A DNA stretch of 64,000 nucleotides from SYOC01 sp964441775 (GTDB lineage Bacteria > Desulfobacterota > Binatia > Bin18), in contig CAYTVL010000018.1 of NCBI GenBank assembly GCA_964441775.1, forward strand, positions 1-64,000, in the 5' to 3' direction. The notes below the pieces were generated by a model. That model made no database searches. It saw nothing but the letters and a program-made list of their open reading frames with translations, and had not been told where the DNA came from. Both the position numbers and the translations under genes were made by a program. Positions 9,304 through 18,534 of the stretch are shown in pieces. How positions within the stretch are numbered: position 1 is the stretch's first letter; the number at the start of each line of letters is the position of its first letter.

Positions 9304-9633
9304 GATTAGCCAGGACACGTCTTTCCTGAAGTGCGTCTTTGGCCATTGCCTCACCGTGTCGCAGTCCAGCTCCGCTTACCATCCCTTTTTGCTTCGCAAC
9401 TCACCGATACTCAAAACTTCTCCCTGTGCTCACAACACGAACCTTTCCCTTCACTTTCTCTCTGCTTAAGTGCGCACTTGGAGACTGAATAATCGTTCAT
9501 TCCTTTCGCAATCAATACATGAATGGTCGTTCAGTCATTTTCCACTTGACAAACGTTGGGAAAGGAGAAATAAGAGACAAACATCGCGCCAAGAACATCA
9601 CTCAAATGCTGGAGAGTTGCTGAACGGGTTACA
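9304..9633. other. Intergenic region, 330 nt
   Basis: No convincing gene is seen. AATCGTTCATTCC and GAATGGTCGTTCAG (9491-9536) form an imperfect pair resembling a regulator half-site. A TTGACA at 9545 with a weak A/T-rich -10 seventeen bases on could drive the kinase gene at 9634. Both are low-confidence readings. Confidence 0.3.
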
Positions 9634-10755
9634 ATGGCAATCTATACGATTCTTAATCGAAAGATACTCACCGGTTTTGCGGCGGAATATGAGCTTGGAA
9701 GATTAGGCAAGTTTGCTGGTATTCCAGCCGGTTCAGTTAACACCCATTATCTACTTGTGACGAGCAAGGGAAAATTTTTCCTCAAAATTGATGAGGTTAA
9801 ACCACCGCAGGATGTTCAACGAGAGCTCGACCTTTTACTCTTTCTCCGCAGCCATCACTTTGTCTGTCCTCGTCCTCTGGCCAATAAAAATGGGCAGTAC
9901 CTCTCTGAGTACGAAGGAAAAATGGTTTCGCTTTATCCGTATCTGACGGGCAAAAGTCTTTCAGAAAAAGCGCTATCTCTCCGGCATTTGGAAAAAATAG
10001 GCCAGACTCTTGCTACCTTGCACCTACTGGGGCAGACGTACCGGAAGCACCTCGAAAATCGTTTTCGCTTCGAGCGCATCGTCGAACTGTATCAAGAGAT
10101 CAAGGCGCAGCTCCCCTCTCATTTGCGCCATCTCACTCATGTGCTGGATGAAGAACTGGAACATCAAGCGCAGTACGCAGAAGAACATGTGCCAAAAGGC
10201 ATCATCCACGGAGACCTGTTTGCAGACAACATCCTTTTCCGTGTCGAGAAGATTTCCGCAGTGCTCGATTTTGAAGCGGCAGGGTATGGTAAACTGATTT
10301 ACGACCTTGCCACGGCGATCAACGCGTTATGCTTCATCGACGGCAAATATCTCATTGAGCGGTTTGAGGCGCTGCTCGGAGGCTATCAGAAAGTACGCAC
10401 CCTTACGCTTGGGGAATGGGACGCCTTTGCGAACGAGCTACGCTTTTCCGCTTTTCGCTTTACTCTCACCCGTCTCAAAGACTTCTTTTTGCGCCCGATT
10501 GACGGTCAGCAGCGGGTCAACAAAGACTTTCGTGACTTCTTCGATCGCTTGCAAATCCTTCGCCGCGAGCGAGCGGGTGGGATGGAGAGACTGTTGCTGG
10601 CCATGGCAACCGGATACGATTATCGCCAGTATCAAAAAATTCGTAGTCAAAATCAACTAATCCAAGCACGCCCGCTCTCACGCAAAAGAAAGCATCCTGG
10701 TCGCTGGACGACGACTCCGAACCTTGCGGCCAAAAGTCAGCGGCAAATCGCGTAG
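9634..10755 (+). CDS. Homoserine kinase II-like / choline-kinase-fold phosphotransferase
   Basis: A 373-residue kinase of the APH/choline-kinase fold. The N-terminal YTILNRKILTGFAAEYELG and GSVNTHYLLVT match the type II homoserine kinase (ThrB) pattern. The catalytic loop IIHGDLFADNILF and metal-binding VLDFEAAGYG are intact. The most likely reaction is ATP-dependent phosphorylation of homoserine in threonine synthesis, but the fold also includes aminoglycoside and choline kinases. The roughly 45 C-terminal residues are basic and unrelated to the catalytic core. No threonine or methionine gene lies nearby. Confidence 0.75.
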   Translation: MAIYTILNRKILTGFAAEYELGRLGKFAGIPAGSVNTHYLLVTSKGKFFLKIDEVKPPQDVQRELDLLLFLRSHHFVCPRPLANKNGQYLSEYEGKMVSLYPYLTGKSLSEKALSLRHLEKIGQTLATLHLLGQTYRKHLENRFRFERIVELYQEIKAQLPSHLRHLTHVLDEELEHQAQYAEEHVPKGIIHGDLFADNILFRVEKISAVLDFEAAGYGKLIYDLATAINALCFIDGKYLIERFEALLGGYQKVRTLTLGEWDAFANELRFSAFRFTLTRLKDFFLRPIDGQQRVNKDFRDFFDRLQILRRERAGGMERLLLAMATGYDYRQYQKIRSQNQLIQARPLSRKRKHPGRWTTTPNLAAKSQRQIA

Positions 10756-10894
10756 TCAGTCGGTCAGTTTGCATTTGGATGGAAGAGAGGGAGAAGGGTG
10801 TTGGATCGCAAAATTTGATCCCTTATCTTTCCTTGTTGTACGCTTGCCCGCGTCCGATATGGGCCAATCTGTCAAAATCACGCCGTGGTTTTAC

Positions 10895-10910
10895 AGAGGC
10901 CACAGCCTCT
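10895..10910. terminator. Small hairpin between convergent genes
   Basis: AGAGGC-CACA-GCCTCT gives a 6-bp stem with a 4-nt loop in the 187-nt gap between the kinase gene and lepB, which converge here. No strong T-run follows on either strand, so terminator function is only suggested by position. Confidence 0.3.
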
Positions 10911-10942
10911 TGAGGGTTAGGTTGCTTTACCTCTCCAGTTGA

Positions 10943-11800
10943 CTACTCAAGCACCTTTCCGATGCGTTCCCATCGAACCCGATGATGTTGTGCATCCCAC
11001 GAGAAATAGATCATTCTGGCTCTCCCAAGGATATCTTGGCGGGCAACGGGCCCCCAGAACCGGCTGTCGTTGCTCGCATTCCGGTTGTCGCTGAGGACGA
11101 AATACGCATGAGTCGGCAGCGTGAACGCCGCCATAGTATCTCTGCGCCCCACAAGTTGCGTCTCGTCAGAAAAGTACGCGTAGGGATTGCTGATCTCAGC
11201 GCCGTTGACCACCACGCGTTTGTTTCGTATCTCGATCTGCTCTCCTGGCAGCCCCATAACCCGTTTGAGGAAAAGTTTGCTCCGATCTTTCGGGGAAATA
11301 AAGACGACGAGGTCTCCCCGCTGTAGTTCCTTCGAAGCGTATGCCCGTTTGTCGACTAAGAAATGATCTCCGCTCAGCACAGTGAGCAGCATCGAACCAG
11401 ACGGAAAGCTGAAGGCTGCCACGTGCGTCCGCATCACCCCCATTAGGCTTCCCTGCTCCACTGTCGCGAGAAGAAAGAGGGCAAGATACACATACCACCG
11501 ATTATAGGCCTTGAGCTGGTAGATCTCGCCACTGGCCCGTGCGCAGCGGACGCCATCTCCTAGGATGAACACCCAGAGGGAAACGCCCCCACCGACCACG
11601 GCGAGCACGTTTAGGGGAGACCGGAGCAAGAAAACGCCCCAGATGAGGAGCATTACCATAGCCCACTGGGCCACATGGACGATGGCCCCACGCAGCGGCA
11701 GGCCACAGTAGAGGTGACCAAGCCCAGGCGCGAGGAGCCCGAGGAAGGCGGCGCGCCACGGTGCCCGCTTCGCCCCATCAGCGGTTTGTTTGGTAAACAT
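10943..11800 (-). CDS. lepB: Signal peptidase I
   Basis: Cleaves signal peptides of exported proteins at the outer face of the inner membrane. The catalytic Ser is S136 in FPSGSM and the general-base Lys is K179 in LFLKRVMGLPGE; GDLVVF and DNRNASNDSRFWG are the other family boxes. Several hydrophobic segments precede the catalytic domain (about residues 17-125), more than the one or two of E. coli LepB. The start at 11800 has GGAGGGACGTG directly upstream and removes 63 unsupported residues of the longer open frame. It is divergent from the secreted protein at 12234. Confidence 0.93.
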   Translation of the reverse strand: MFTKQTADGAKRAPWRAAFLGLLAPGLGHLYCGLPLRGAIVHVAQWAMVMLLIWGVFLLRSPLNVLAVVGGGVSLWVFILGDGVRCARASGEIYQLKAYNRWYVYLALFLLATVEQGSLMGVMRTHVAAFSFPSGSMLLTVLSGDHFLVDKRAYASKELQRGDLVVFISPKDRSKLFLKRVMGLPGEQIEIRNKRVVVNGAEISNPYAYFSDETQLVGRRDTMAAFTLPTHAYFVLSDNRNASNDSRFWGPVARQDILGRARMIYFSWDAQHHRVRWERIGKVLE

Positions 11801-12233
11801 CACGTCCCTCCGTCTCTCCTTTCCAATCGACCTTTCCTCCAACGACAATCGTTCCTGGCTCTTCACAGAACTATGGTCCTCATCGGAGTGTCGATACTTT
11901 TCTTGAAAGGTAATGCGGGAGCGGCGATTTTCACTTGCGAATGGCGCAGCGTATTTTCCGGAACTCACTCGTGGCAATTGCGAACACAATCAACAAGCCG
12001 CCAGACTCGCTGTCGCCATGTTTTGGTCCTAGCATATTGTTTTTTGGAAAAAGCACCGACACGCCTAATCATTTCCGGCGCATGAGAAGCGTACGTTGTG
12101 AGACACGTGGCCTATACTCCTCAGCCCCAATGCCGATTTCAGAGGAAGATACTATTACTGTACCTCAGTCGCGCCACCGGGAGCAGTCGATTTAATGGCG
12201 GAACGAAAAACCGTACAGCAAGAAGGTGAAGCT
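11801..12233. other. Divergent intergenic region, 433 nt
   Basis: Separates lepB (leftward) from a secreted protein gene (rightward). It must hold both promoters, but no strong -35/-10 pair, operator or RNA structure could be singled out. Open frames here (such as 11935-12195) show no recognisable protein features. Confidence 0.4.
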
Positions 12234-12782
12234 ATGAAAAGTTGGGTTCTCCTCGTTGGTATTATGCTTGGTTTTGTCTCGTTGCCACCCACTACGATTG
12301 CGGGCGACACTCCGGAGGCTGTCCTTGCCAAGCTGGCTCAACAGTATTTTGCTCGTGTGAACAAAGGAAACTTTGCAGAAGCAGCTACCCTATTTCACTA
12401 TCCCAAACAGTATACCCTGGCAGAACAATCCAAAGAGGGACGGTCTGTCACGCAGTTGCTCACAATCCTCACGCGAGAGTTTGGCAGTCCTTCTCACCCG
12501 AGAGTGCCCCAGCAGCCATTTATGATTTACAATGTCGGAGGTGGTAGCGGAGACATTCCTTATTGGCAACAACATCCCACCTCTCTTCAGAAACAATATG
12601 AAGTCACTTTCACCCGCGAAGCTACAGGCTACGTGATAATTCAGTTTTGTAAGATTGCGGGAGTCTGGGAGATTCGCGGCGTCCAGTACGGCCTTTCGGT
12701 GCAAAGACCTGAGGCAAAGACCCGCATTGCGGACATTCAAAATATGCTCATGCGCGAAATGTCCTCCGCACCAGAGCAATAG
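12234..12782 (+). CDS. Secreted protein of unknown function
   Basis: Not recognised at family level. The 182-residue product starts with a clear signal peptide (KSWVLLVGIMLGFVSLPP, then TTIAG). The mature part begins with EAVLAKLAQQYFARVNKGNFAEAATLFHYP, the helix pattern of NTF2/SnoaL-fold proteins, and ends with strand-rich VIIQFCKIAGVWEIRGVQYG, which also suits that fold. ATG 12234 with AAGGTGA upstream is preferred over the in-frame ATG at 12195. It converges with the DUF2059 gene 82 nt downstream. Confidence 0.7.
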   Translation: MKSWVLLVGIMLGFVSLPPTTIAGDTPEAVLAKLAQQYFARVNKGNFAEAATLFHYPKQYTLAEQSKEGRSVTQLLTILTREFGSPSHPRVPQQPFMIYNVGGGSGDIPYWQQHPTSLQKQYEVTFTREATGYVIIQFCKIAGVWEIRGVQYGLSVQRPEAKTRIADIQNMLMREMSSAPEQ

Positions 12783-12864
12783 AAAGCAAAACGAGCAAAG
12801 CGATATCAGACGGCAAGATGACGCCGAACGTTCTAGGGCCGAACAGTGATGCGCGGGTGAGCGA

Positions 12865-13380
12865 TCACTTGCCGCACTTACATTCCTTGGCAAGGATTTT
12901 TAGCCTTGCAAGGTAGGCCTGCATGGCCTTCTCTAGGATAGGCTTTGACAGAGCGGCAAAGTGTTCGTTCATATGAGGTAATGAGGCGCGACTTGCGGCG
13001 ACTTCCTTCTTGCCCAACGGAGAGGCATAAAAGGCAATCAGTTGGTCCAGTTCGTCATCCGTGAATTGAACGCCGTAGGACTCGGCCCACACGTTCACCA
13101 TGTCTTGTGCGGTCCACGGGGCCTCCACCTCCTTTAAGAACTGCGCTGTCGCACCTCGAAATCGATTCATGAACTCCTTGGACGGGCTGAGTTTCGACAA
13201 AGACTGGTCTAGGATTTGTTCACTTTGTTTTCGAGTGTGCTCTCTGCTGTACTGGCGCTGCTGTTCAAATATTTGGACGAGGCCTTGAGCATCCATCAAT
13301 ATCCGAATCTTTTCACTTCGATCAGCCGCAAGCACACTGAACGAGATGGACAGGAGAAGAACGGATCCCAACACGCGCAT
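12865..13380 (-). CDS. DUF2059 family exported protein
   Basis: A 171-residue protein with a signal peptide (MRVLGSVLLLSISFSVLAAD) and an all-helical DUF2059 domain. The hallmark is FTDDELDQLIAFYASPLGKKEV at about residues 105-127. Such proteins are periplasmic and uncharacterised. The C-terminus ends in a small Cys pair (KECKCGK), not usual for the family. It lies tail-to-tail with the secreted gene at 12234. Confidence 0.8.
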   Translation of the reverse strand: MRVLGSVLLLSISFSVLAADRSEKIRILMDAQGLVQIFEQQRQYSREHTRKQSEQILDQSLSKLSPSKEFMNRFRGATAQFLKEVEAPWTAQDMVNVWAESYGVQFTDDELDQLIAFYASPLGKKEVAASRASLPHMNEHFAALSKPILEKAMQAYLARLKILAKECKCGK

Positions 13381-13775
13381 GCGATGTCCTTTGTGATTGG
13401 TAATCTACGACTTCCATTTAACGGTGATCGTTTCTGGCTATTAGCAGAAATGTCTTCCTACGAATAGACATGACGGTCTACAGGAGGCCAGCTGTATAAG
13501 AAGGTTCTCTGGAGCCAGAAGGCGGCGGCTCCGGAGTCGTAAGCATGTTCCCATGCCTTTCTTTTCACTACGACTGATAAAAGAGAAAGATTGCATTGGG
13601 GACCTTGACCTTTTCCCCGCAGGCTGTGCCTGAGCTTGTCATGTAGTCAAGTTGCATTCTCAGACAGAGCTTGGGAATGCAGTCATCAAGGATCTGGACA
13701 GAATACTCGCCTTCCAAAGCTTGGTCTTTCTCCCCTGCTCTTGTCAGACACCTTTTGGCAGGTCATCATACGCCG
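13381..13775. other. Intergenic region before the biotin carboxylase gene, 395 nt
   Basis: Holds a hairpin-forming pair GGAGCC (13511-13516) and GGCTCC (13527-13532). The carboxylase frame is open from 13671, but residues before GTG 13776 show no family similarity, so this stretch is taken as leader. No other gene is seen. Confidence 0.35.
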
Positions 13776-15263
13776 GTGTTCAAAAAAATTCTTATAGCCA
13801 ATCGGGGAGAGATCGCTACGCGCGTTGCCAAAACCTGCCGTGAACTCGGCATTGCGACGGTCTCGGTCTATTCGGAAGCGGATGTTTCTTCGCCACACGT
13901 GCATGCGACTGACGAAGCAGTACTCATCGGCCCCGCGCAAGCGTCAGAGAGCTATCTCAACGTCAACGCCATCATTCGAGCCGCTCAAAAAACCGGAGTG
14001 GAAGCGATTCATCCAGGCTACGGCTTTCTCTCGGAAAATGCTGTCTTTGCTCGTCGCGTTCAGGAAGGGGGCCTCACGTTTATTGGTCCTTCGCCCCATT
14101 CGCTTGAAGCCGTGGGGAATAAAATTTTTGCTCGGCAAACGGTCGCCAAGCTCGGAGTCCCAGTGATTCCGGCTCTGGAGAATCCATCCACTGATCCAGC
14201 TATTCTACAAGAGCAAGTCACTACGTTGGGCTATCCGCTGCTCATCAAGGCTGCGGCTGGCGGGGGCGGCAAAGGGATGCGCATTGTTCGCCAAGAAAAG
14301 GATTTGGTGGACGCGGTGGCGGCGGCGCAACGCGAAGCGGCGGCGGCATTTGCCGACGGGACAGTGTATATCGAGCGCTACTTGGAACAGCCCCGGCATA
14401 TTGAGGTGCAGATTCTCGGTGACACGCACGGGACACTTGTCCATCTCGGCGAACGCGAATGCTCGATTCAACGCCGTTATCAAAAAATTCTCGAAGAGAC
14501 GCCCTCACCCGCAGTGTCCGAACAATTACGCGCTCAGATGACGGCGGCTGCGTTGAGGGTCGCAAAGGCTGCCGGGTATTACAACGCTGGCACGGTCGAG
14601 TTCATTCTTGATAATCAGGGACGTTTTTATTTTCTTGAGGTCAACGCACGCCTCCAAGTCGAACATCCGATCACGGAATGGGTGACCCAACTTGATCTGG
14701 TGCGCGAACAGATTCGTATTGCTGCCGGTGAGCCCTTGGGCTTTCGGCAAGAAGACGTGCGCCGGGCGGGGCACGCATTTGAATGCCGTGTTTACGCTGA
14801 AGACCCAGCGAATGGCTTTTTCCCTTCGCCAGGAAAGATCCTCGCGTGGCAGGCGCCGTCCGGTCCTGGGGTACGAATCGACACTGGGGTTGAACAACAG
14901 ACCGAAGTGTCGGTGTACTACGACCCACTGATCGCGAAAATCTCCACCTGGGGAAGCGATCGTGAGCAGGCTCGCAAGCGCATGGAAACAGCCTTACGTC
15001 AATGCGTTGTGCTGGGGCCCACGACCAATATGCCGTTCTTACTTGACCTCGTCAGCCATCCCGCCTTTGTGGCAGGAGCGACGCACACCGGTTTTCTCAA
15101 CGAACATTTTTCTCAGTGGCGACCTCACCAACAGACACATTTACGTGAGGCGGCGCTTGCGGCTGCGTTAAGTCAAACCATAGGAGGCTCCGTTACGACG
15201 GCTGTACAAAGTAGCCCAGAAACGCCGTGGCAACGACTCGGCGGCTGGCGCATGGGCGTATAA
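13776..15263 (+). CDS. Biotin carboxylase subunit of an acyl-CoA/acetyl-CoA carboxylase
   Basis: Uses ATP and bicarbonate to carboxylate biotin on the carrier protein. MFKKILIANRGEIATRVAKTC opens the N-terminal domain; AAAGGGGKGMRIV is the ATP-grasp glycine loop; YFLEVNARLQVEHPITEW holds the catalytic Arg and metal-binding residues. About 495 residues, with a short extra tail after the biotin carboxylase C-terminal domain. GTG 13776 is chosen because similarity starts there; upstream in-frame codons reach 13671. The carrier gene follows after 56 nt. The partner carboxyltransferase is not in the window, so the acyl-CoA substrate is open. Confidence 0.88.
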   Translation: MFKKILIANRGEIATRVAKTCRELGIATVSVYSEADVSSPHVHATDEAVLIGPAQASESYLNVNAIIRAAQKTGVEAIHPGYGFLSENAVFARRVQEGGLTFIGPSPHSLEAVGNKIFARQTVAKLGVPVIPALENPSTDPAILQEQVTTLGYPLLIKAAAGGGGKGMRIVRQEKDLVDAVAAAQREAAAAFADGTVYIERYLEQPRHIEVQILGDTHGTLVHLGERECSIQRRYQKILEETPSPAVSEQLRAQMTAAALRVAKAAGYYNAGTVEFILDNQGRFYFLEVNARLQVEHPITEWVTQLDLVREQIRIAAGEPLGFRQEDVRRAGHAFECRVYAEDPANGFFPSPGKILAWQAPSGPGVRIDTGVEQQTEVSVYYDPLIAKISTWGSDREQARKRMETALRQCVVLGPTTNMPFLLDLVSHPAFVAGATHTGFLNEHFSQWRPHQQTHLREAALAAALSQTIGGSVTTAVQSSPETPWQRLGGWRMGV

Positions 15264-15319
15264 TTATGGTCTCTCCTTGGTAGACCCCAGACCACAATAC
15301 TTTACGAAAAGATGTAGTG

Positions 15320-15847
15320 ATGAAAACGACGCTCCACTCTCACGACACCCTGCTCACCGTTGAATACACGCAAAAAGGAGATGAAGTTGACGCGTTCGTT
15401 GATGGGCACGCTTTGCACGCACGTCTGCTGTCTGCGCGCGAAGGAGCGTTCACGCTGCTGATTGATGCCAAGCCTGTCCAGGTTCATCTGGCTCGCGATC
15501 ATCAGCGCACCTTGGTAGCGATTGAGGGGAAAGTCTACATTTTTAATCATGCTCAGGAGAAGCAAAGCCGGGCTCGTCGCAGCGAAGCCGGAAAGCTTGA
15601 TCCCATTGTACGCTCCCCCATGCCAGGCAAAATCCTGCAAGTCTTAGCGCGCGAAGGGGCGCAGGTCGAGGCTGGTCAGACGCTCATTTTGTTAGAGGCG
15701 ATGAAGATGGAGAATTCATTGACCACCGAAGGAGCGGCGCGTGTCAAGAAAGTGCACGTCTCCCCCGGCGATTTGGTTGAGCTTGGGCAAGTGTTGGTGG
15801 AACTCGAATTCACGCAGTCTCAAGAGACAGCGGCTCAAGACAACTGA
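15320..15847 (+). CDS. Biotin carboxyl carrier protein (BCCP-like)
   Basis: A 175-residue carrier. The C-terminal biotinyl domain has EAMKMEN with the biotinylated Lys at K129, and the PMPGKI turn before it. The first 90 residues are not the Pro/Ala-rich AccB linker; they look like the BT (linker) domain of propionyl-/methylcrotonyl-CoA carboxylase alpha subunits. Carboxylase plus carrier sum to about 670 residues, the length of a fused alpha subunit, so this appears to be a split version. ATG 15320 is preferred over GTG 15317. Its 3' end overlaps the convergent formyltransferase gene by 13 nt. Confidence 0.85.
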   Translation: MKTTLHSHDTLLTVEYTQKGDEVDAFVDGHALHARLLSAREGAFTLLIDAKPVQVHLARDHQRTLVAIEGKVYIFNHAQEKQSRARRSEAGKLDPIVRSPMPGKILQVLAREGAQVEAGQTLILLEAMKMENSLTTEGAARVKKVHVSPGDLVELGQVLVELEFTQSQETAAQDN

Positions 15848-16749
15848 GAGCCGCTGCTGAGTCCTGCTTGTTTGGCAAACTCGGCTCCGGAAACTTTTCC
15901 ACCTTCTCCACGCACGGTTTTGGCGAGAATCACGCCGCCGGGCGCGGCAACATTAAAACTCTCTTCGCCAATCTCTACGACCTGCCCAGGCGCAGCATTC
16001 GTTGCCTCTTTACGCAGGCGGCAATTATAAAAGCGCACCATCTTGCCTTGCAACATGGCGTGGGCTCCTGGTTGCGGATCACAGCCACGAATTAAGTTGT
16101 ACACTTCTTGCGCGGGCTTCGTCCAGTCAATGCGTCCGTGTTCATCACCGCATGGAGCATCATAGTTCGCTTTTGATTCGTCTTGCACGATACGGGGAGG
16201 ATTCCCGGCTTTAATCAGGTTGACCGCTTCACCAATCGCTTCGACCCCTACAGGAAAAAGTCGATTGAAATACAGCGTTCCCGTAGTGTCGTCCGGGTCT
16301 ACGTCCACTTCTTTCTGGAGCAGGATTGGTCCAGTGTCGATGCCTTCATCAACCCAGAATAAGGTAATGCCGGTTTTCTTTTCTCCTTTGATAAGCGCCC
16401 AGTTGATGGCGCTACGCCCTCGATATTTGGGTAACAGCGAGGGATGAAAACAGATACTGCCGAAGCGCGGCGTATTGAACACCGCCGGTGGCACAATCTG
16501 CGTCACAAACGCTAAAATCGCCAAATCCGCTTTGAGCGCAACAAACGTATCCAGCACCGCTTGGGTCTTGAGCGTCTTGTGTTGATGCACCGGAATACCC
16601 AATTGCAACGCGCGTTGCTTCACTGGATCGAACTTCCCTCCCGGCGCATCGAGTGGGCAGAAGACCGCCGGCACTTCTTCGCCCTGAGCCAGTAGTTTAT
16701 CCAGTGTTTTTTCCGCAAACGCGGCCTGTCCAATTAAAATAATCCTCAT
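15835..16749 (-). CDS. Formyltransferase (10-formyl-THF-hydrolase/Fmt-like)
   Basis: Acts on formyl-tetrahydrofolate or transfers a formyl group. MRIILIGQAAFAEKTL is the start of the formyltransferase Rossmann fold; FHPSLLPKYRGRSAINWALI contains the catalytic Asn-His region; WVDEGIDTGPIL holds the catalytic Asp. Overall it looks closer to the N-terminal hydrolase domain of formyl-THF dehydrogenase than to methionyl-tRNA formyltransferase. ATG 16749 has AGGGGGAAGTC upstream and is preferred to 16770. It is 17 nt downstream of the N-formylglutamate-hydrolase-like gene, so the two form an operon on a formyl theme. Confidence 0.82.
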   Translation of the reverse strand: MRIILIGQAAFAEKTLDKLLAQGEEVPAVFCPLDAPGGKFDPVKQRALQLGIPVHQHKTLKTQAVLDTFVALKADLAILAFVTQIVPPAVFNTPRFGSICFHPSLLPKYRGRSAINWALIKGEKKTGITLFWVDEGIDTGPILLQKEVDVDPDDTTGTLYFNRLFPVGVEAIGEAVNLIKAGNPPRIVQDESKANYDAPCGDEHGRIDWTKPAQEVYNLIRGCDPQPGAHAMLQGKMVRFYNCRLRKEATNAAPGQVVEIGEESFNVAAPGGVILAKTVRGEGGKVSGAEFAKQAGLSSGSQLS

Positions 16750-16766
16750 GACTTCCCCCTTTTCTC

Positions 16767-17528
16767 TCACACCTCACCCGGTTGCCGCGCCGGGGAGAAT
16801 ATGGCCTGTAGCACTTTCCCAAGTCGTTCGCCTACCTGTCTTGCCTGAGTTGGATGGGCAATCAAGCCGTTGTTGATCTCTAGTTCTAAATAGGTAATGC
16901 CGTGCCGATCACCGTGACTGCGCGCGCTGAAGATCAAACCGTCTAACCCAGAGTAAGGCTCGTTGTAGCGTACGCGATACTCCTGATGGTGCATCCGTTG
17001 CCCTACTTCTTGCGCGAGGTCTTCGTACTGGTCGAACAACACGCCAAGGTCGAATGGTCTTTCTTTCTTACCAAGAACGGGCGTGAAGCTGTGAATGCTC
17101 AGCAATACGGTCTCCTGCTCCGTGCGCCCCGTGCGCTGGTGAAGCACGTGATCAATTGCTTCGTGATATGGCCGATAGAATTCGCGCAGTCGCTTCTCTC
17201 GTTCTTGGTCGGACAATGCCAGATTCCCGTGAATCTGCGTTCCGTCGCTGTGTGACACAATCAGGTCATGATCGTTCACATCGCGGTTGCAATCGATCAG
17301 CAACCGTGAATAGCCAGCACATATCGCTGGCGCGTCGAGCACACGCGCAAGCGTCTCCACCACCCAGCGTGCGCCGATATCCCAGCCAATGTGACGGCGG
17401 ATTTCCGCGTCACTGACGCCAAGATTGGTGTATTCCTCTGGTACGTCGCAGGATGCGTGCTCACAGGTGAGCACTAAGGACGCGCGTCCTTGAGGGTTGA
17501 GAACAGCACATGACGTTCTCTCTTTCAT
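16767..17528 (-). CDS. N-formylglutamate amidohydrolase family protein
   Basis: Zinc hydrolase fold related to HutG-type N-formylglutamate deformylases. LVLTCEHASCDVPEEY, then GWDIGARWVVETLA, IDCNRDVND and LLSIHSFTPVLG are the family boxes, the last carrying a metal-ligand His; LELEINNGLI is near the end. 253 residues from ATG 17528, which has GAGGAAACG upstream; the longer frame to 17642 is not supported. It is the first gene of an operon with a formyltransferase and is divergent from the IclR gene. No histidine-degradation genes lie nearby, so the substrate is uncertain. Confidence 0.82.
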   Translation of the reverse strand: MKERTSCAVLNPQGRASLVLTCEHASCDVPEEYTNLGVSDAEIRRHIGWDIGARWVVETLARVLDAPAICAGYSRLLIDCNRDVNDHDLIVSHSDGTQIHGNLALSDQEREKRLREFYRPYHEAIDHVLHQRTGRTEQETVLLSIHSFTPVLGKKERPFDLGVLFDQYEDLAQEVGQRMHHQEYRVRYNEPYSGLDGLIFSARSHGDRHGITYLELEINNGLIAHPTQARQVGERLGKVLQAIFSPARQPGEV

Positions 17529-17587
17529 CGTTTCCTCACTTACTGAAGAGTGCGCAAACTTGCAAGCCGTGTATTTATAGAACCGTG

Positions 17588-17616
17588 TTGACAAAAAGAT
17601 TGGCTGTCCGTTATAG
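17588..17616 (+). promoter_or_regulatory. Sigma-70-type promoter for the IclR gene
   Basis: TTGACA at 17588-17593, 17-nt spacer, TTATAG at 17611-17616 (TATAGA one base on). It points toward the IclR regulator starting at 17659 and lies in the 130-nt gap between divergent genes, where an IclR protein commonly autoregulates. Confidence 0.7.
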
Positions 17617-17658
17617 ATTAAAACGTTTTTTGCTCCTGGCAATCTGCATGGGGGAGTT

Positions 17659-18435
17659 ATGGTTCGACGCGAAAAAAGTAACTACATGATCCAAGCCGTA
17701 GCGCATGCGCTCGATGTGCTTGAGCAGTTTCATACGGAGGGAGAACTCGGCGTTACTGAATTAAGCAAGCGCCTCAAGTTACACAAGAATAATGTCTTTC
17801 GCATTTTGGCGACCCTCGAATTTCGCGGCTACATCGAACAGAATCGCTCCACTGAGAATTATCGGTTAGGAACAAAATGTTTGCAACTCGGACAAACGTA
17901 CATTCAGCACATGGGACTCTTACAGCAAGCGCGACCGATCATGGTCGATGTGGTGAAATCGTGTCGTGAGAGCACATACGTCTCGGTTCTGCGCAAGGGC
18001 CAAGTTGTACCGTTAGATATGGTGGAGTCCGATCAGCCCGTACGTATCATCTCCCAGATTGGCGAAAATTTACCTTTGCACTGTACCGCCGCAGGGAAGA
18101 TCTATTTGGCCTTCGAACCAGCAGAGGAGTTACAGCAATGCCTCAGTGAGGGGCTCATTTCCTACACAGATCGCACCATTACCGATGGCAACGTTCTCGC
18201 TGAACAGCTCAAAGAAGTCTCGGCTGCGGGATACGCGCTAGAGAGTGGTGAGCATCTGCGCGATGTGCACGCCGTCGCCGTGCCCATCAAAGACTACACC
18301 AAGGCGGTCGTTGGTAGTCTCACCGTGAGTGGACCTGCGTACCGCATCTATCAAGAACGTCTGCAAAATGAGCTCATTCCCATCGTCGTCAAAGCGGGAC
18401 GCGAACTGTCTAGCCGCTTAGGATACAACGGCTAG
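17659..18435 (+). CDS. IclR family transcriptional regulator
   Basis: A winged HTH (residues about 8-70: AVAHALDVLEQF, LGVTELSKRLKLHKNNVFRILATLEFRGYIEQ) is followed by the IclR effector domain (LHCTAAGKIYLAF, GYALESGEHLRDVHAVAVPI). 258 residues is normal. It lies just upstream of etfB-etfA on the same strand and divergent from the formyltransferase operon, so it may control either. The ligand is not predictable from the sequence. Confidence 0.9.
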   Translation: MVRREKSNYMIQAVAHALDVLEQFHTEGELGVTELSKRLKLHKNNVFRILATLEFRGYIEQNRSTENYRLGTKCLQLGQTYIQHMGLLQQARPIMVDVVKSCRESTYVSVLRKGQVVPLDMVESDQPVRIISQIGENLPLHCTAAGKIYLAFEPAEELQQCLSEGLISYTDRTITDGNVLAEQLKEVSAAGYALESGEHLRDVHAVAVPIKDYTKAVVGSLTVSGPAYRIYQERLQNELIPIVVKAGRELSSRLGYNG

Positions 18436-18534
18436 CAGGTCAGTCCTTGACACCAGCCGGGCGACACGATGAAGTAGCACGATTATCAACAACACATCTT
18501 TTACGAAATTTCCCACTCCAGGAGGACAACCCTC

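Noticed and set aside
11935..12195. 86-residue open frame between lepB and the secreted gene
   Set aside because: No family features, no clear ribosome-binding site and unusual composition; taken as chance.
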